This document shows positions 26,901 through 35,271 of a DNA stretch of 64,000 bases, one piece after another. The notes beneath the pieces were generated by a model. It was not told the DNA's origin. It saw nothing but the letters and a program-made list of their open reading frames with translations, and searched no databases. Each line of letters begins with the position of its first letter. Position 1 is the first letter of the stretch. The translations under genes and the position numbers were made by a program. The stretch is taken from contig JAOUOT010000013.1 in assembly GCA_029880265.1 (NCBI GenBank), forward strand, positions 1 to 64,000, written 5' to 3'. Origin of the DNA: Spirochaetia bacterium (GTDB lineage: Bacteria; Spirochaetota; Leptospiria; Turneriellales; JAOUOS01).

Positions 26901-27562
26901 CTGCATCCATCGCCCGATGTCAAATTGCCGTCGTCGCAGGTTTCGCCCGGGTTCAACGCCGAATCGCCGCAGATTCCGCTTGTGTCGCAGTCGGCCGTAC
27001 ATGTGGCGGCTGTCTCGCCTCCGTTACAAGTTCCGTCGCCGCAAAACTGACCGGTTAAACTTAAAACTGCCGCGCATGAAGAATCGCAGGCGGTGCAAAC
27101 AGCCGTACCATATTGGCAGGCTGTTTCTGTTACGTTATTTCCGTCGTCGCATACTTCGGCATTGTCAACATCTTTTACCAAATCGCCGCAATAAGACGTA
27201 AGGCCCGAAATTGATTGACAAAACTCGTCGCAAACCGTACAAGATGTATCGCCATAGTCGCATATTTCTGTTGCGACATTGCCGTCGTCGCAGCCTTCGC
27301 CTGCATTATGAGTGCCGTCGCCGCAGGTTCCGCCCTCTAGAAGACAGATACTGCTGCAACCGTCGCCGTCATTTGTATTGCCGTCATCGCAAGATTCGCC
27401 TGTTTCTTCAATATTATTGCCGCATTCATTTAAAATATTATTAGGATTTTCGGGATCGTAATCGTTATCTCTGCTTACGTCGCCAATGCATGACATCATG
27501 AAAAATGACGCCGCTAAAATAATTAAAAATGTCTTTGCTCTTGTTATCATTGTCGTTTTCAT
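23990..27562 (-). CDS. Large lipoprotein with Cys-rich myxo-type repeats and PPC-like domains
   Basis: 1190 residues. Signal peptide with lipobox FFMMSC near residue 25. Residues about 45-230 hold five Cys-rich units of the myxococcus disulfide/DUF4215 type (CGDGTHNAGEGCDDGN; CGDSALNPGETCDDGN and others), and a sixth lies near 395 (CGDGTTQLPEQCEDNN). The rest alternates about three Ig-like units (GDxVTVxAVVTDDIxGVxYVQINLRDKNTSN) with two prepeptidase-type (PPC-like) domains (LKFDATAGQAYQIFVNNKYNSA). Likely anchored on the outer surface. It starts after AAGGAGATTCAA and overlaps the stop of the CsgG-like gene by 4 bp, so the two are co-translated. Confidence 0.88.
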   Translation of the reverse strand: MKTTMITRAKTFLIILAASFFMMSCIGDVSRDNDYDPENPNNILNECGNNIEETGESCDDGNTNDGDGCSSICLLEGGTCGDGTHNAGEGCDDGNVATEICDYGDTSCTVCDEFCQSISGLTSYCGDLVKDVDNAEVCDDGNNVTETACQYGTAVCTACDSSCAAVLSLTGQFCGDGTCNGGETAATCTADCDTSGICGDSALNPGETCDDGNLTSGDGCSNSCQIEWGSNPVVHSITITGNPSGTGGQYLTGDEYTVSWDIRDPDGIMGYVILVAPAMDIQAFLASSTDGVPVYIDWALPPGGSGDNPFLPGNISNFTFTVPDAYGQEYYPMILAFDSNMNITSVLFDHTVSDTNMTLSFNLFNFDGPPPANVNYFVSNLPKVYMAIEPNSYTCGDGTTQLPEQCEDNNSTTGDGCDANCLFELPGDVCLAGHPLQSVSVSPTAINAASGEKSQITIQTDWRCTKEVEMTLTNADTGEQRELWDDFLNHTDVGEYTLYFPKNAYLTDGAWQITEIRIKDSSDNEYRYKPSAVVTNFFGYDYNWSNNYVNTMAATPSAINITGGTPDNTAPVITNIVVTGTASGANYQPGDVLTVQAMITDDISGIQYAYAEISDQNYENYGYCQLQPTATPNLYACDATLEGFSFTSGAVQVYARVGTQDNANNHIQYEYKDSVSTTYYSYYDEGASTDTATAIQIEFKNYDAPAPVIEANLFVGDPEAEIIFTDYDSVYLKFDATAGQAYQIFVNNKYNSAYTASAYINILDSSGNYIAGDINNYGSEKYLVAPETGLVYLRLNPNNMGNIGIRVVTATVDTTIPSLVSVDIMGTMSGGTYYMQGDTITVTAVVTDDIAGVHYVQINLRDKNTSNGMGWCFEGVNQTAPDTFECTITLNETGFPAGMVGVYAEVYTQDDAGNEAWYIYDSGVSTANYSVNSVDSLIALGEFLYELPMPATTPITVDGLEVVVTMSGDSQYLEFNAAAGQAYLINVNNMYNSANTGSAYISILDSNGNQLHWMDDTKTQGYFVSANAETIYLRLNTGKSGDIGISVATTTPDTTPPSISSVTLTGTPSGTNYQLGDIVTVTAVVTDDISGVDYVQINLRDKNTSNSIGWSDSGVTFIAPNSYRCTITLNDGGLPPGTINAFAEVYIQDGAGNQIWYGYDSSIPDNYSYWDGASYLNTGVALADFVYDIP
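24245..24285. repeat. 41-bp exact repeat, copy A
   Basis: Identical over 41 bases to 24962-25002. Both encode the INLRDKNTSN region of neighbouring Ig-like units in the lipoprotein gene. Exact identity at silent sites points to recent duplication or gene conversion. Confidence 0.85.
24962..25002. repeat. 41-bp exact repeat, copy B
   Basis: Partner of 24245-24285, 717 bp away in the same gene and orientation. Recombination between the two would remove or add one Ig-plus-PPC unit in frame (717 = 3 x 239). Confidence 0.85.
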
Positions 27563-28536
27563 TTGAATCTCCTTATGAATTGAAAGTCGAATTTTTCTTC
27601 AAAAAACGCTTTTCTATGCTTTAAATTGTTATTTATTAAATGTGTACCTAAATTAAATTGAATATCAATCATTTTACTAGACGGGTCAACTGTATATGCC
27701 TTGCCGGTAAAAATAATATCGCTTATAGGTATAAGATAAGCGGCTAAAAAGACAAAGCTCATTATGGTTCTAAAACTGTTCGCAGATTTATATTCATTAA
27801 AAGCCGCGTCGAATTCTTCTTTAGTATTCGTTGCGCCCAGCGAATCATATTCATTTTTTTTATTCGTAAAACTCAATTGAGAAGATAAAAAAGCGCCGCC
27901 TGAACCGGCCCACAAAGCAAGATAGGCCCAGCCTCTGTCTTGCGAGGCATACACATGCCCCCAGCCCGGAACCGCGATATTTCTCCATATCATACCCCTA
28001 AACGTGACAATACCTGCCAAAGCCGCTTCAGCCTCTGCTTCAACGCCTTCTCTGTAAAGTTCAGTCAGCTTTTCTACCATCTCTTTGGCCGCTTCGGGAA
28101 AGTCGTCTTTATCGGGAATAGTAATTGCCTGCGCTTTTTCATACTGCTGGCTTACAACATCAAGAATTTTACCTGTTACCGAAAATTCACCGAAAGCGCC
28201 GGCGGCCTTTCCTATAAGCATTTTTTCGCATTCAAGAGCATTGCCGAGATCAATAATACATTGTTCGGTGCTACAGGAACCCGGGCCTACACCCTGTTTT
28301 TTGGCCTCCATTGCCATCATGTTTTCAATTTGATCGTTACTGATAACTTCAAATAATCCCGTACTTATAAGTTCGGTTCTGACTTTTTCGGTAATATAAC
28401 CGGCCTCTTCTTGTGTAATACCGCCGCCAAATTCAAAAGGCATTACGGCAATTCGCTTTTTCTCGGCAGAAAATAAAGAAGAACCAAACCCCGCCGCCAT
28501 GAAAATTATTAGGCATATTTTTATTGTGATTTTCAT
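27559..28536 (-). CDS. CsgG/LpoB-like exported protein with hydrophobic C-terminal domain
   Basis: 325 residues. After a signal peptide (ends SSLFSAEK), residues 25-150 show the CsgG/TolB-N-like fold: KRIAVMPFEF, then VRTELISTGLFEVISNDQIENMM, CSTEQCIIDLGNALECEKMLIGK and FSVTGKILDVVSQQYEKA. Such domains occur in periplasmic proteins that help assemble or monitor envelope machines. Residues about 175-300 match the DUF5683-type small membrane domain (WRNIAVPGWGHVYASQDRGWAYLALWAGSG) with two or three hydrophobic helices. It precedes the 1190-residue lipoprotein with a 4-bp overlap, so it may support its export or display. Confidence 0.75.
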   Translation of the reverse strand: MKITIKICLIIFMAAGFGSSLFSAEKKRIAVMPFEFGGGITQEEAGYITEKVRTELISTGLFEVISNDQIENMMAMEAKKQGVGPGSCSTEQCIIDLGNALECEKMLIGKAAGAFGEFSVTGKILDVVSQQYEKAQAITIPDKDDFPEAAKEMVEKLTELYREGVEAEAEAALAGIVTFRGMIWRNIAVPGWGHVYASQDRGWAYLALWAGSGGAFLSSQLSFTNKKNEYDSLGATNTKEEFDAAFNEYKSANSFRTIMSFVFLAAYLIPISDIIFTGKAYTVDPSSKMIDIQFNLGTHLINNNLKHRKAFFEEKFDFQFIRRFK

Positions 28537-28687
28537 TGGATCTCTCCTGTTTTATTATTTTTCTTAGCAAGAACTTCTAAGTTTTCAAAAGATCAGTATC
28601 TATAGTTAATATATAAAATAATTGTAATATGTCAAATAATTATTTAATTATTTTAAATGGCTGAGTTACTATGTTTTTGTTATCATT

Positions 28688-29773
28688 TTATTTCGCCTTT
28701 GTAATAAAGTGGCCGACCTTTTTTTTTGATTTATACATGGCCTCATCGGCTTTTTTTATCAAAGTATCGCTGTCATATACGCTTTTAATGTTACTTTCTG
28801 CCAGCCCAATGCTTAAAGCGACCTCTTTTTTTTCATTCAACTGGTTAAACTTTTTAATAATTCTTTTGCAGACAACCTCGGCCTCATGCACGGTTGTTTC
28901 GGGAAAAATAACGCAAAACTCATCGCCGCCATATCTGGCGCCTGTATCAGCCGGACGCACAGATTCGGTTATTGATTTTCCTAAAAGCATAAGAATTTTG
29001 TCGCCAAATTTATGCCCATAGCTGTCGTTTGCTTTCTTAAAACCGTCTAAATCGATATATGCCAAAGTAAGACTCTCGTCGTTTCTTTGGCACCGCGAAA
29101 GCTCTCTTATCAATTCTTCAAAAAAACTGCGCTGGTTAAAAAGGCCGGTTAAAGAATCTATTCTGGCAAGTCTTTCAAGATCTTGCGTTCTTTTTTCGAC
29201 AATTTCTTCAAGACTAGAGGCATATTCTTCAAGTTCGTCTTTGCTTCTTTGAACTTCTTCCATAAGGCCGTGAATATAAGTGTCAAAAACAAGCTCAAGG
29301 TCAAATAAGATTATTTTATTCAGCGACCCGGTCAATTGACCGCACTTAACGCAGTCATGAGCCGCCAAGGGTTTTATGTATTTATTCAATAAATCTTGCA
29401 AGTTTCTAACGGCCGAAATATACAATTTTGGGGTCACCCCGATTCTTTTATGAACAAGACCAATTCTAAGACGCGAATGAACGTAATCTGACGAATACAA
29501 TCCGTCAAATAACGCGAGAATATATTTTCGCATATGCTTTTTTAAACGCAATAAGCTTTCGGCGTCGCCGATAAGCCTATCGATTTCTTCGCTTTTGATT
29601 TGTGTTTGATAAAATTCGTTTACAATATTATCAATATTTTTTGCTATTTCTGTTTTAATATAAACCAGGTTCTTTGTGTCTTTTTCAGAAAGCGTTAAAA
29701 GTTCCTGGCGCCTTTTGATGTCTCTTTCTGTAATTCTTAACTGTTCGAGCAGAGTCTGACTTGTTATATTCAT
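28688..29773 (-). CDS. Globin-coupled diguanylate cyclase
   Basis: 361 residues from ATG 29773 (an upstream TTG at 29797 is possible; AGAAGAAAAG precedes the ATG). Residues about 1-150 resemble a globin-coupled sensor domain; SRLRIGLVHKRIGVTPKLYI contains the expected proximal haem His. A middle helix follows, with an unusual HDCVKCG motif, then a coiled coil (EEVQRSKDELEEYASSLEEI). The GGDEF domain begins DSLTGLFNQRSF and has the active site YGGDEF and an I-site RPAD five residues before it, so product inhibition is likely. It would make cyclic di-GMP in response to oxygen or another gas. No EAL domain. Follows the 29830-30636 gene by about 55 bp. Confidence 0.88.
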   Translation of the reverse strand: MNITSQTLLEQLRITERDIKRRQELLTLSEKDTKNLVYIKTEIAKNIDNIVNEFYQTQIKSEEIDRLIGDAESLLRLKKHMRKYILALFDGLYSSDYVHSRLRIGLVHKRIGVTPKLYISAVRNLQDLLNKYIKPLAAHDCVKCGQLTGSLNKIILFDLELVFDTYIHGLMEEVQRSKDELEEYASSLEEIVEKRTQDLERLARIDSLTGLFNQRSFFEELIRELSRCQRNDESLTLAYIDLDGFKKANDSYGHKFGDKILMLLGKSITESVRPADTGARYGGDEFCVIFPETTVHEAEVVCKRIIKKFNQLNEKKEVALSIGLAESNIKSVYDSDTLIKKADEAMYKSKKKVGHFITKAK

Positions 29774-29829
29774 CGCTTTTCTTCTTCTAAAAAACAATGA
29801 TACTCACATAAGAATATTTTGGCAAATAT

Positions 29830-30636
29830 TTAGAACTTTTTTTCTATTAAAATCGCATTGGGCCTTAGCTTGATGCCATAGTAAGTCAAAGATACCCCGA
29901 TGAGAGCCGCTGAAAGACCCGCAACCTCGTTAGTCAATATATTTTTCTTCCATAATGAAACTTGCTCGTCATAGCGCCTTTGAGCGGTCTGAGTTTCTAA
30001 AGCGGCATAATTATCAGAATTAACTATTTCGTCGGGCTTTTCGGGCTTAAAAAAAAGAGAAACAAACCCCCATAGCATCGAGCCAAGACCTATGCCCGTT
30101 ACCAAAACGCCTGAAACATACAACGGTTCGCTGTATGAACTGCCCTTGTTAAGGCGCCATTTTTGAATGCTGTTATCGGCATAAGCCCTGAAAAAACCGG
30201 GTTTCTCGTCGTTAAAACTATTAAAATAAACCGGCAGATAATGGTTTTTTGAACCTCCCGAGAAAAGAACAACGCCCGTATTCAGGCTATGTATGTCGAC
30301 CCGCTCTCCGCTTCTGTCAAAATACCATACCGGCATGATATCGTCTTCTGATTCAAACATCAAAAGCGTGGTTCCCGACGAGGCTAAAATATGATTTAAA
30401 CTTAGATTTTTTTTAGCGACATACCTGTCTTTTCTTTTTTCGGCGAAATCTAAAAGATAAGGCGATATAGAAAAATCATGAAATAAAACGCTTTCAAACG
30501 AAGTTATTTTATTTTGAACTTCAATTGAATATTTTGCTTTCGTATCTTTTAGCGTCTTAACATTCTCAGAAGAAAGAGAATAACTAAATAAAACAAAAAT
30601 TATAATTTGAAGAGCCGCTTGTTTCATTAAAGACAC
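29830..30636 (-). CDS. Exported membrane protein of unknown function
   Basis: No family recognised. 268 residues: a signal peptide (to about 22), a periplasmic part with the phrase LASSGTTLLMFESEDDIMPVWYFDRSGERVDI, and two membrane helices near the C terminus (VSGVLVTGIGLGSMLWGFVSLFF and EVAGLSAALIGVSLTYYGI). Same strand as the diguanylate cyclase and immediately before it, so perhaps co-transcribed. It starts 143 bp from the divergent xseA. Confidence 0.55.
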   Translation of the reverse strand: MSLMKQAALQIIIFVLFSYSLSSENVKTLKDTKAKYSIEVQNKITSFESVLFHDFSISPYLLDFAEKRKDRYVAKKNLSLNHILASSGTTLLMFESEDDIMPVWYFDRSGERVDIHSLNTGVVLFSGGSKNHYLPVYFNSFNDEKPGFFRAYADNSIQKWRLNKGSSYSEPLYVSGVLVTGIGLGSMLWGFVSLFFKPEKPDEIVNSDNYAALETQTAQRRYDEQVSLWKKNILTNEVAGLSAALIGVSLTYYGIKLRPNAILIEKKF

Positions 30637-30779
30637 ATTAGCAAAACAACGGCTTGGTATGACAATAAAAATTTACTCGCGTCTTTATCTTGGGGCGTGT
30701 ATGTAATTTATCGGTCGTTGCGATTATTTCTCGGTTAATAACGCTTGACAGGCAAATAAAGCCTGCTTTTTAAGATTTT

Positions 30780-32105
30780 ATGTCGTATAATATTGAAGAA
30801 GATGAAAAGACCTTTGAAAAAGATCGTCCGCTAACCGTTTTTGAAATAACCTCTATTGTTGAAGACAGACTCATAAATTTTCCCGCGCTAAAAAACACAA
30901 ACGTTATCGGCGAAATTGTAGAGTTTAATAAAAATCCTTCGTCTGGCCACATGTACTTCACCCTTCGCGACAAAGACTCTGAAAAAATATCTCCTAAAAA
31001 AGCCGTCTTACGATGCGCTTTCTTTAAATTTCAAAATCAAAGCTTGAATTTCAAGCCCGAACCCGGCATGGAGGTCTTGGTCACAGGCAGCGTCTCGGTT
31101 TATTTTCAGGGGGGCCAGTATAACTTTAACGTGAAGCAAATGCGCAAAGTAGGCGAAGGCGCCCTTCTTCTTAAAATTGAACAGCTTCGAAAAAAACTCA
31201 TGGAAGAAGCGGTCATCGACCCCTCAAAAAGAAAAGAACTTCCGCTTCTTCCCAAAAGAATAGGCATTGTAACGGGCCTTGGCACGGCCGCTTTAAGAGA
31301 TATCTTAAAGCAGGTTCACGACAGATACGCCAACGTTGAAGTTTTAATCGCTCCCGCCCAGGTACAAGGAGACGCCGCGCCGCAGTCAATCGCCGCCGCT
31401 TTGGCAGAAATCGCAAAACCCGAACATAAATGCGACGTTATCATCGTGGGCCGCGGCGGAGGCAGCTCAGAAGATCTCATGGCCTTTAACGACGAAATTA
31501 CGGCGCGGGCAATTTATGCCTGCCCGCTTCCCGTGGTATCGGCGGTGGGCCACCAGATTGACCACCCTATCAGCGACGACGTTGCCGATATGGCGGCCTC
31601 TACCCCCACTGACGCGGCGAAAATCGCTCTGCCTCTGGTTAAAGATATGGCGCATAATTTAAACTTATACCAGAAACGCCTTGATTCTTTCATTGAACTT
31701 CTTTTAACCGGCGCGAAAGAAAAATGGCAGAGACTTTCTGATAAGCCGTTTTTCAAAGATCCGCGCGTTTTAATTGAAAATTACGCGCTTTTGCTCGACG
31801 ATCTTGAAAATATGATGAGAACCGGTTTAAGAGATCTGGCAGGCATGTGCCGCGAAAGGCTTCTTGCCGTACCTGAAATTCATCACATTTTTGAAAGTCA
31901 TTATAAATCAAAAAAAAATAACTTTAATCTGGTTTCTGAAAAACTGGCCGCCTTCTCGCCTCTTGGCACGCTAAAACGCGGTTACAGCATTACTTATCAA
32001 AATAAAAAAATTATACGCAAAGCCGCCGATATTGATATGAAAAAAAGCATTGAGATCTCTTTTTATGAGGGGAAGGTAAGGGCGACGCCTGAAGAAATAA
32101 TCTGA
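30780..32105 (+). CDS. xseA: Exodeoxyribonuclease VII large subunit
   Basis: 441 residues, a normal length. N-terminal OB-fold (NVIGEIVEFNKNPSSGHMYFTLRD...LRCAFFKFQ), then the catalytic core: RIGIVTGLGTAALRDILKQV, VLIAPAQVQGDAAPQSIAAAL, VIIVGRGGGSSEDLMAFNDE and PVVSAVGHQIDHPISDDVADMAASTPTDAAKIA. A coiled-coil C terminus follows, ending LKRGYSITYQNKKIIRKAADI. With XseB it degrades single-stranded DNA into short oligonucleotides. No xseB follows; the next 80 bp hold a hairpin and a converging gene. Confidence 0.96.
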   Translation: MSYNIEEDEKTFEKDRPLTVFEITSIVEDRLINFPALKNTNVIGEIVEFNKNPSSGHMYFTLRDKDSEKISPKKAVLRCAFFKFQNQSLNFKPEPGMEVLVTGSVSVYFQGGQYNFNVKQMRKVGEGALLLKIEQLRKKLMEEAVIDPSKRKELPLLPKRIGIVTGLGTAALRDILKQVHDRYANVEVLIAPAQVQGDAAPQSIAAALAEIAKPEHKCDVIIVGRGGGSSEDLMAFNDEITARAIYACPLPVVSAVGHQIDHPISDDVADMAASTPTDAAKIALPLVKDMAHNLNLYQKRLDSFIELLLTGAKEKWQRLSDKPFFKDPRVLIENYALLLDDLENMMRTGLRDLAGMCRERLLAVPEIHHIFESHYKSKKNNFNLVSEKLAAFSPLGTLKRGYSITYQNKKIIRKAADIDMKKSIEISFYEGKVRATPEEII

Positions 32106-32120
32106 CGCTTATTTAAATTT

Positions 32121-32155
32121 TTGTTAACCACGCACTAAAGATACGTGGCTAACAA
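32121..32155. terminator. Hairpin between converging xseA and protease genes
   Basis: TTGTTAACCACG (32121-32132) and CGTGGCTAACAA (32144-32155) form a 12-bp stem with one mismatch and an 11-base loop. It lies 16 bp after xseA and 34 bp after the protease stop (opposite strands). The T run is poor on both sides, so it may act as a bidirectional transcript end. Confidence 0.6.
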
Positions 32156-32188
32156 AATAATTATTTCTTGGGCTTAAATTTCATTAAT

Positions 32189-33745
32189 TTAATGACCATA
32201 AAATTTTAACCGCCATGAATTTAAAACAGCGGTATCTTTGGAATCGTTTAATTCTACAATAAGCCGCCATTTACCGTCGGCCTTTTCGCCTAAATTGCGG
32301 GCAGACCCAAAACGCCAATGATTAGGCAGTTTACATTGAACTTCTTTTAAATTTTTGATACATTTGTGAGGCTCTGCCAAAATGCTTTTAACGCCCGAGG
32401 GGCCCTTAAGTATAATCTTAAGATTTGAAGCGTCTTCAATTTCAAGATTTATATAAATTTCGATAAATTCTATAAACGAGATATTTGAATTATTAACGGT
32501 TAAATGACCGGTTATACTTCTATTTTTTTTTGAAATTTCTTTTTTTATGATATCTTTATCTGTTTCAAATATTTTTTGATCGGACAAGAGCTGCCGGTTT
32601 GAAGCTAAGTTTACCGCCAAAGCGGCGTCAATTAGGCCGAAGCCGTATTTATGGTTAATATAAAACGGTTTGCCGTCGCTTTTTTTTCTGCCCTTATTTT
32701 TTTGCCAGTCATTATCTTTAGGGTCGTTTTTTCTCGCGCTTTCTGCGAGAATTAATTTAACATCGCGCCATGAAAGCAGGCTGTTTTCTTTTAAGATTAA
32801 GGCAATAACGCCCGCCGCCATTGCCGCCGAAGCCGAAGTACCGCCAAATTTTTCTGTAAAGTCTTTTTCAATAAGATCATCTTTGCGCCACGCGGCGTTA
32901 ATTCCGCTGTTGCCTGTTAAATCTGTCGTAACAATGCCGTCTTCTGCGCCGTTCATATAAGACGACGAGGGGGCGCAAACAAGAAGGTTCGCCCCTTTTT
33001 CTGAATAATTCGCTTTTTTACCTTTTATATTAACAGAACATACTGGTATTACTCCGTAAAAATTAGCCTGACCGTCATAATTTGAGTTATCGAGTTCAAA
33101 CTCTTCAGAATCAGCGCCGTTGCCGGCGGCCCATACATAAATAACGCCTCTGCCGTTTCGTCCGTATTTTAAACCATATTCAATGCTCTCGCGCCACTTT
33201 TCGTTTAAAGTTAGAAACTGGCCGGTATAGTCTTCGGCGCCCCAGCTGTTTAACATGATATCAATATGCTCTACGTTTTTTGTCAAAGCCGTTTTCATGT
33301 TTTCTTCGCTTAACGCGTTAAAAAGATTGTATGAAATAATTTTTGCCTCGGGCGCAACGCCCGTTATGCCCACGCCGTTGTTATCTTTGGCGGCGATGAT
33401 TCCCGCGACGGCGGCGCCGTGAACAAATTTTCTTTTGTCTTTAAGAGATTTGCCGCCAGAGAAATCAACGCTTAAATTGAAATCAATATTTTCTTTTAAA
33501 TCGGGATGTTCCATTTCAACGCCGTCGTCAATTACCGCGATTCTTATGCCCTGACCTTTGTTGCCTGTTTGCCAAACGGAAAGTACATTGATATCGTTTT
33601 GCGGATATTTTTTATTCGCAATATGCCACTGCTTCGAAAAAAGAGGATCGGGCAGGTTTAACCTGATTTCTTTTGATTCTGTTTCAGGTTTGCAAAAAAC
33701 AACGAATAGTATCAAAAACAAAAAAACTGTCGTTTTTTTATTAAT
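32189..33745 (-). CDS. Subtilisin/kexin-like serine protease lipoprotein with P domain, ATT start likely
   Basis: An S8 peptidase: Asp73 in IRIAVIDDGVE, His109 in FVHGAAVAGIIAA, oxyanion Asn209 in VWAAGNG, Ser304 in FGGTSASAAMAAGV. The last 130 residues form a proprotein-convertase P domain (IEIYINLEIEDASNLKIILKGPSG...KWRLIVEL), as in kexins. The first TTG (33721) gives MFLILFVVFC without a basic n-region. An ATT at 33745 adds x-N-K-K-T-T-V-F and yields a normal lipoprotein signal with Cys at the lipobox VVFC. I place the start there by inference; it overlaps the previous stop. Numbering uses that start. The protease is probably anchored outside the inner membrane and processes exported proteins. 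Confidence 0.85.
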   Translation of the reverse strand: MNKKTTVFLFLILFVVFCKPETESKEIRLNLPDPLFSKQWHIANKKYPQNDINVLSVWQTGNKGQGIRIAVIDDGVEMEHPDLKENIDFNLSVDFSGGKSLKDKRKFVHGAAVAGIIAAKDNNGVGITGVAPEAKIISYNLFNALSEENMKTALTKNVEHIDIMLNSWGAEDYTGQFLTLNEKWRESIEYGLKYGRNGRGVIYVWAAGNGADSEEFELDNSNYDGQANFYGVIPVCSVNIKGKKANYSEKGANLLVCAPSSSYMNGAEDGIVTTDLTGNSGINAAWRKDDLIEKDFTEKFGGTSASAAMAAGVIALILKENSLLSWRDVKLILAESARKNDPKDNDWQKNKGRKKSDGKPFYINHKYGFGLIDAALAVNLASNRQLLSDQKIFETDKDIIKKEISKKNRSITGHLTVNNSNISFIEFIEIYINLEIEDASNLKIILKGPSGVKSILAEPHKCIKNLKEVQCKLPNHWRFGSARNLGEKADGKWRLIVELNDSKDTAVLNSWRLKFYGH

Positions 33746-34490
33746 TTACGAGCTGCCATGGGCCCAGCGAAAATTTAAGTTTCTCGCCCGCGCCGCTTAT
33801 ATTTACAGTTTCATTAATTATCTGATAGTAATCGCCCGCGTTTACGGTTCCGCTGTTGTCTGCGTCTATATAGCATAAAATATTGCCGTATGAACCCGCC
33901 GGTAAAAACACCTGCTGAAAAAACGCGTCGCCGTTATCTTGATAAAAGGCAAACATAAGGCTTAAAAATTGAAGCGAATCAATAAAGGCGGCATCTGAAT
34001 AGCCGTATGCCGAGGCGCCAATAAGACATCGGCCTGTTTTGCCAGAAAGCTCAGGGTCGTTTTGAGCTTCAATTTGAACGCCGCCCATATAAGAAAAATT
34101 ATCAAATATTATCTCTGCGCCCGCTGCGATATTTTTAATCACCTGCCCCGTATCGGTATCGTTTATGCCGCCTTTTTTATCGTTGTCTATCATAACAAAA
34201 ACGGTATAACGATGACTTGTATTTAAGCCGTTAATTGTTTTCATAAATTCGCCGTTTGCCGTTGTACCGTAAATTTCGCCTTCAAGCGAAAAGGGTTTAT
34301 AAAAAAACAAACTGCCGTCTGTTTCGTCAACAATCGTCAAAGAAACAAGACTGCCCGCAGACGCGCCGTAGACGCTTATTTTAATAGAATCTTGCGGCAA
34401 AGACGAAAACAATGGCGTTAAAACGCCAAGTAAAAGCGCGATTGTTCCTGTTCTTTTTAGATTTTTCTTTATTCTGTTTTTAATTTTCAT
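33741..34490 (-). CDS. Exported protein of unknown function
   Basis: 249 residues from ATG 34490, chosen over the ATG at 34514 because AAGGAG lies between them at the right distance and the signal sequence (MKIKNRIKKNLKRTGTIALLLGVL) starts there. The mature part reads as two beta-sandwich-like domains, with IKISVYGASAGSLVSLTIVDE and YTVFVMIDNDKKGGINDTDTGQV, then YIDADNSGTVNAGDYYQI. The two Asp-rich loops (DNDKKGGIND; DADNSGTVNAGD) look like calcium-binding motifs. Middle gene of the lipoprotein/exported protein/kexin operon; it could be a substrate or partner of the protease, which is inference. Confidence 0.65.
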   Translation of the reverse strand: MKIKNRIKKNLKRTGTIALLLGVLTPLFSSLPQDSIKISVYGASAGSLVSLTIVDETDGSLFFYKPFSLEGEIYGTTANGEFMKTINGLNTSHRYTVFVMIDNDKKGGINDTDTGQVIKNIAAGAEIIFDNFSYMGGVQIEAQNDPELSGKTGRCLIGASAYGYSDAAFIDSLQFLSLMFAFYQDNGDAFFQQVFLPAGSYGNILCYIDADNSGTVNAGDYYQIINETVNISGAGEKLKFSLGPWQLVN

Positions 34491-34522
34491 TTTAAATCTC
34501 CTTTTTATCTTCATATCTTCTC

Positions 34523-35077
34523 TTAAGGCGTATAGTTTAACGTTACCGTTATTTCGCCGAATTTGTCTTTGATTTTTGAATAATCGTCAAATTCGCAGTG
34601 ATCTTCACATTCATAAAACTCAAGCCTATATACATGGGTTTCAGGCATGTTGTAGGTTGGGTCGGTAAAGTTTGGTAAAAACTCTATCGCCTGAGAATCT
34701 ACATTAATAATTTCATTAGATCTGCTCATTAAAATGTTATTATCATAAGCCTTTAATATATAATCATAACCGCCTTCTATGCAGCCTGTTTTTTCCATGT
34801 CTAAGTCTAGATAATAATAAACCCTCATCATAAGATTGCCCCCGCCAATATAAGTTTGAATATCTGTTTTCGTTATATCAATGACATTAGTAAAAAAAGA
34901 TATATGAGGAGGCGAATCTGCAAAGTAATCGTAAGGCTCTTCTTGATTTTGCATACCTATCGCAAATTCATCATATTCTACACTTTTATAATGATATACC
35001 ACATCGCCGTCGTTATCGCAGGTAAGCCACGAAAGCATTGTTATGAGTATCAGTTTTCTTATGATTGTGTTTTTCAT
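34523..35077 (-). CDS. Small lipoprotein of unknown function
   Basis: 184 residues. Signal with a lipobox-like LSWLTC, followed by DNDGDVVYHYKSVEYDEF. The rest is a single strand-rich, acidic domain with a C-terminal CEDHCEFDD motif that may form a disulfide. I recognise no family. First gene of the three-gene unit ending in the kexin-like protease, with 32 bp to the next gene. A minus-strand TTGACA at 35117-35112 with a poor -10 could be its promoter. Confidence 0.6.
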   Translation of the reverse strand: MKNTIIRKLILITMLSWLTCDNDGDVVYHYKSVEYDEFAIGMQNQEEPYDYFADSPPHISFFTNVIDITKTDIQTYIGGGNLMMRVYYYLDLDMEKTGCIEGGYDYILKAYDNNILMSRSNEIINVDSQAIEFLPNFTDPTYNMPETHVYRLEFYECEDHCEFDDYSKIKDKFGEITVTLNYTP

Positions 35078-35111
35078 TTTGAAAAAAACATTTATGCCTT
35101 TACCGATGTTT

Positions 35112-35156
35112 TGTCAATGAGAATAATTTGACAACCGCCCATAAATATATCATAAT
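35112..35156 (+). promoter_or_regulatory. Promoter TTGACA-N17-CATAAT with a divergent -35
   Basis: TTGACA (35128-35133) and CATAAT (35151-35156) are spaced 17 bp, 116 bp before the ATG at 35272. Immediately upstream TTGTCAA (35111-35117) is the inverted partner of TTGACAA, giving back-to-back -35 boxes for both strands. Confidence 0.6.
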
Positions 35157-35271
35157 ATAATTGATGACCTTTTTATCGAACACGAAAAAAGATTTCTTCT
35201 AATCGTCTTATCATTTTTTGTTTACAACATATATTTCATATTATAAATATATCACTAAATGGAGGCAATTC

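Noticed and set aside
32106..32188. A missing xseB directly after xseA
   Set aside because: The 83 bp contain only a hairpin and the end of a converging gene; a frame for a 70-residue XseB does not fit.
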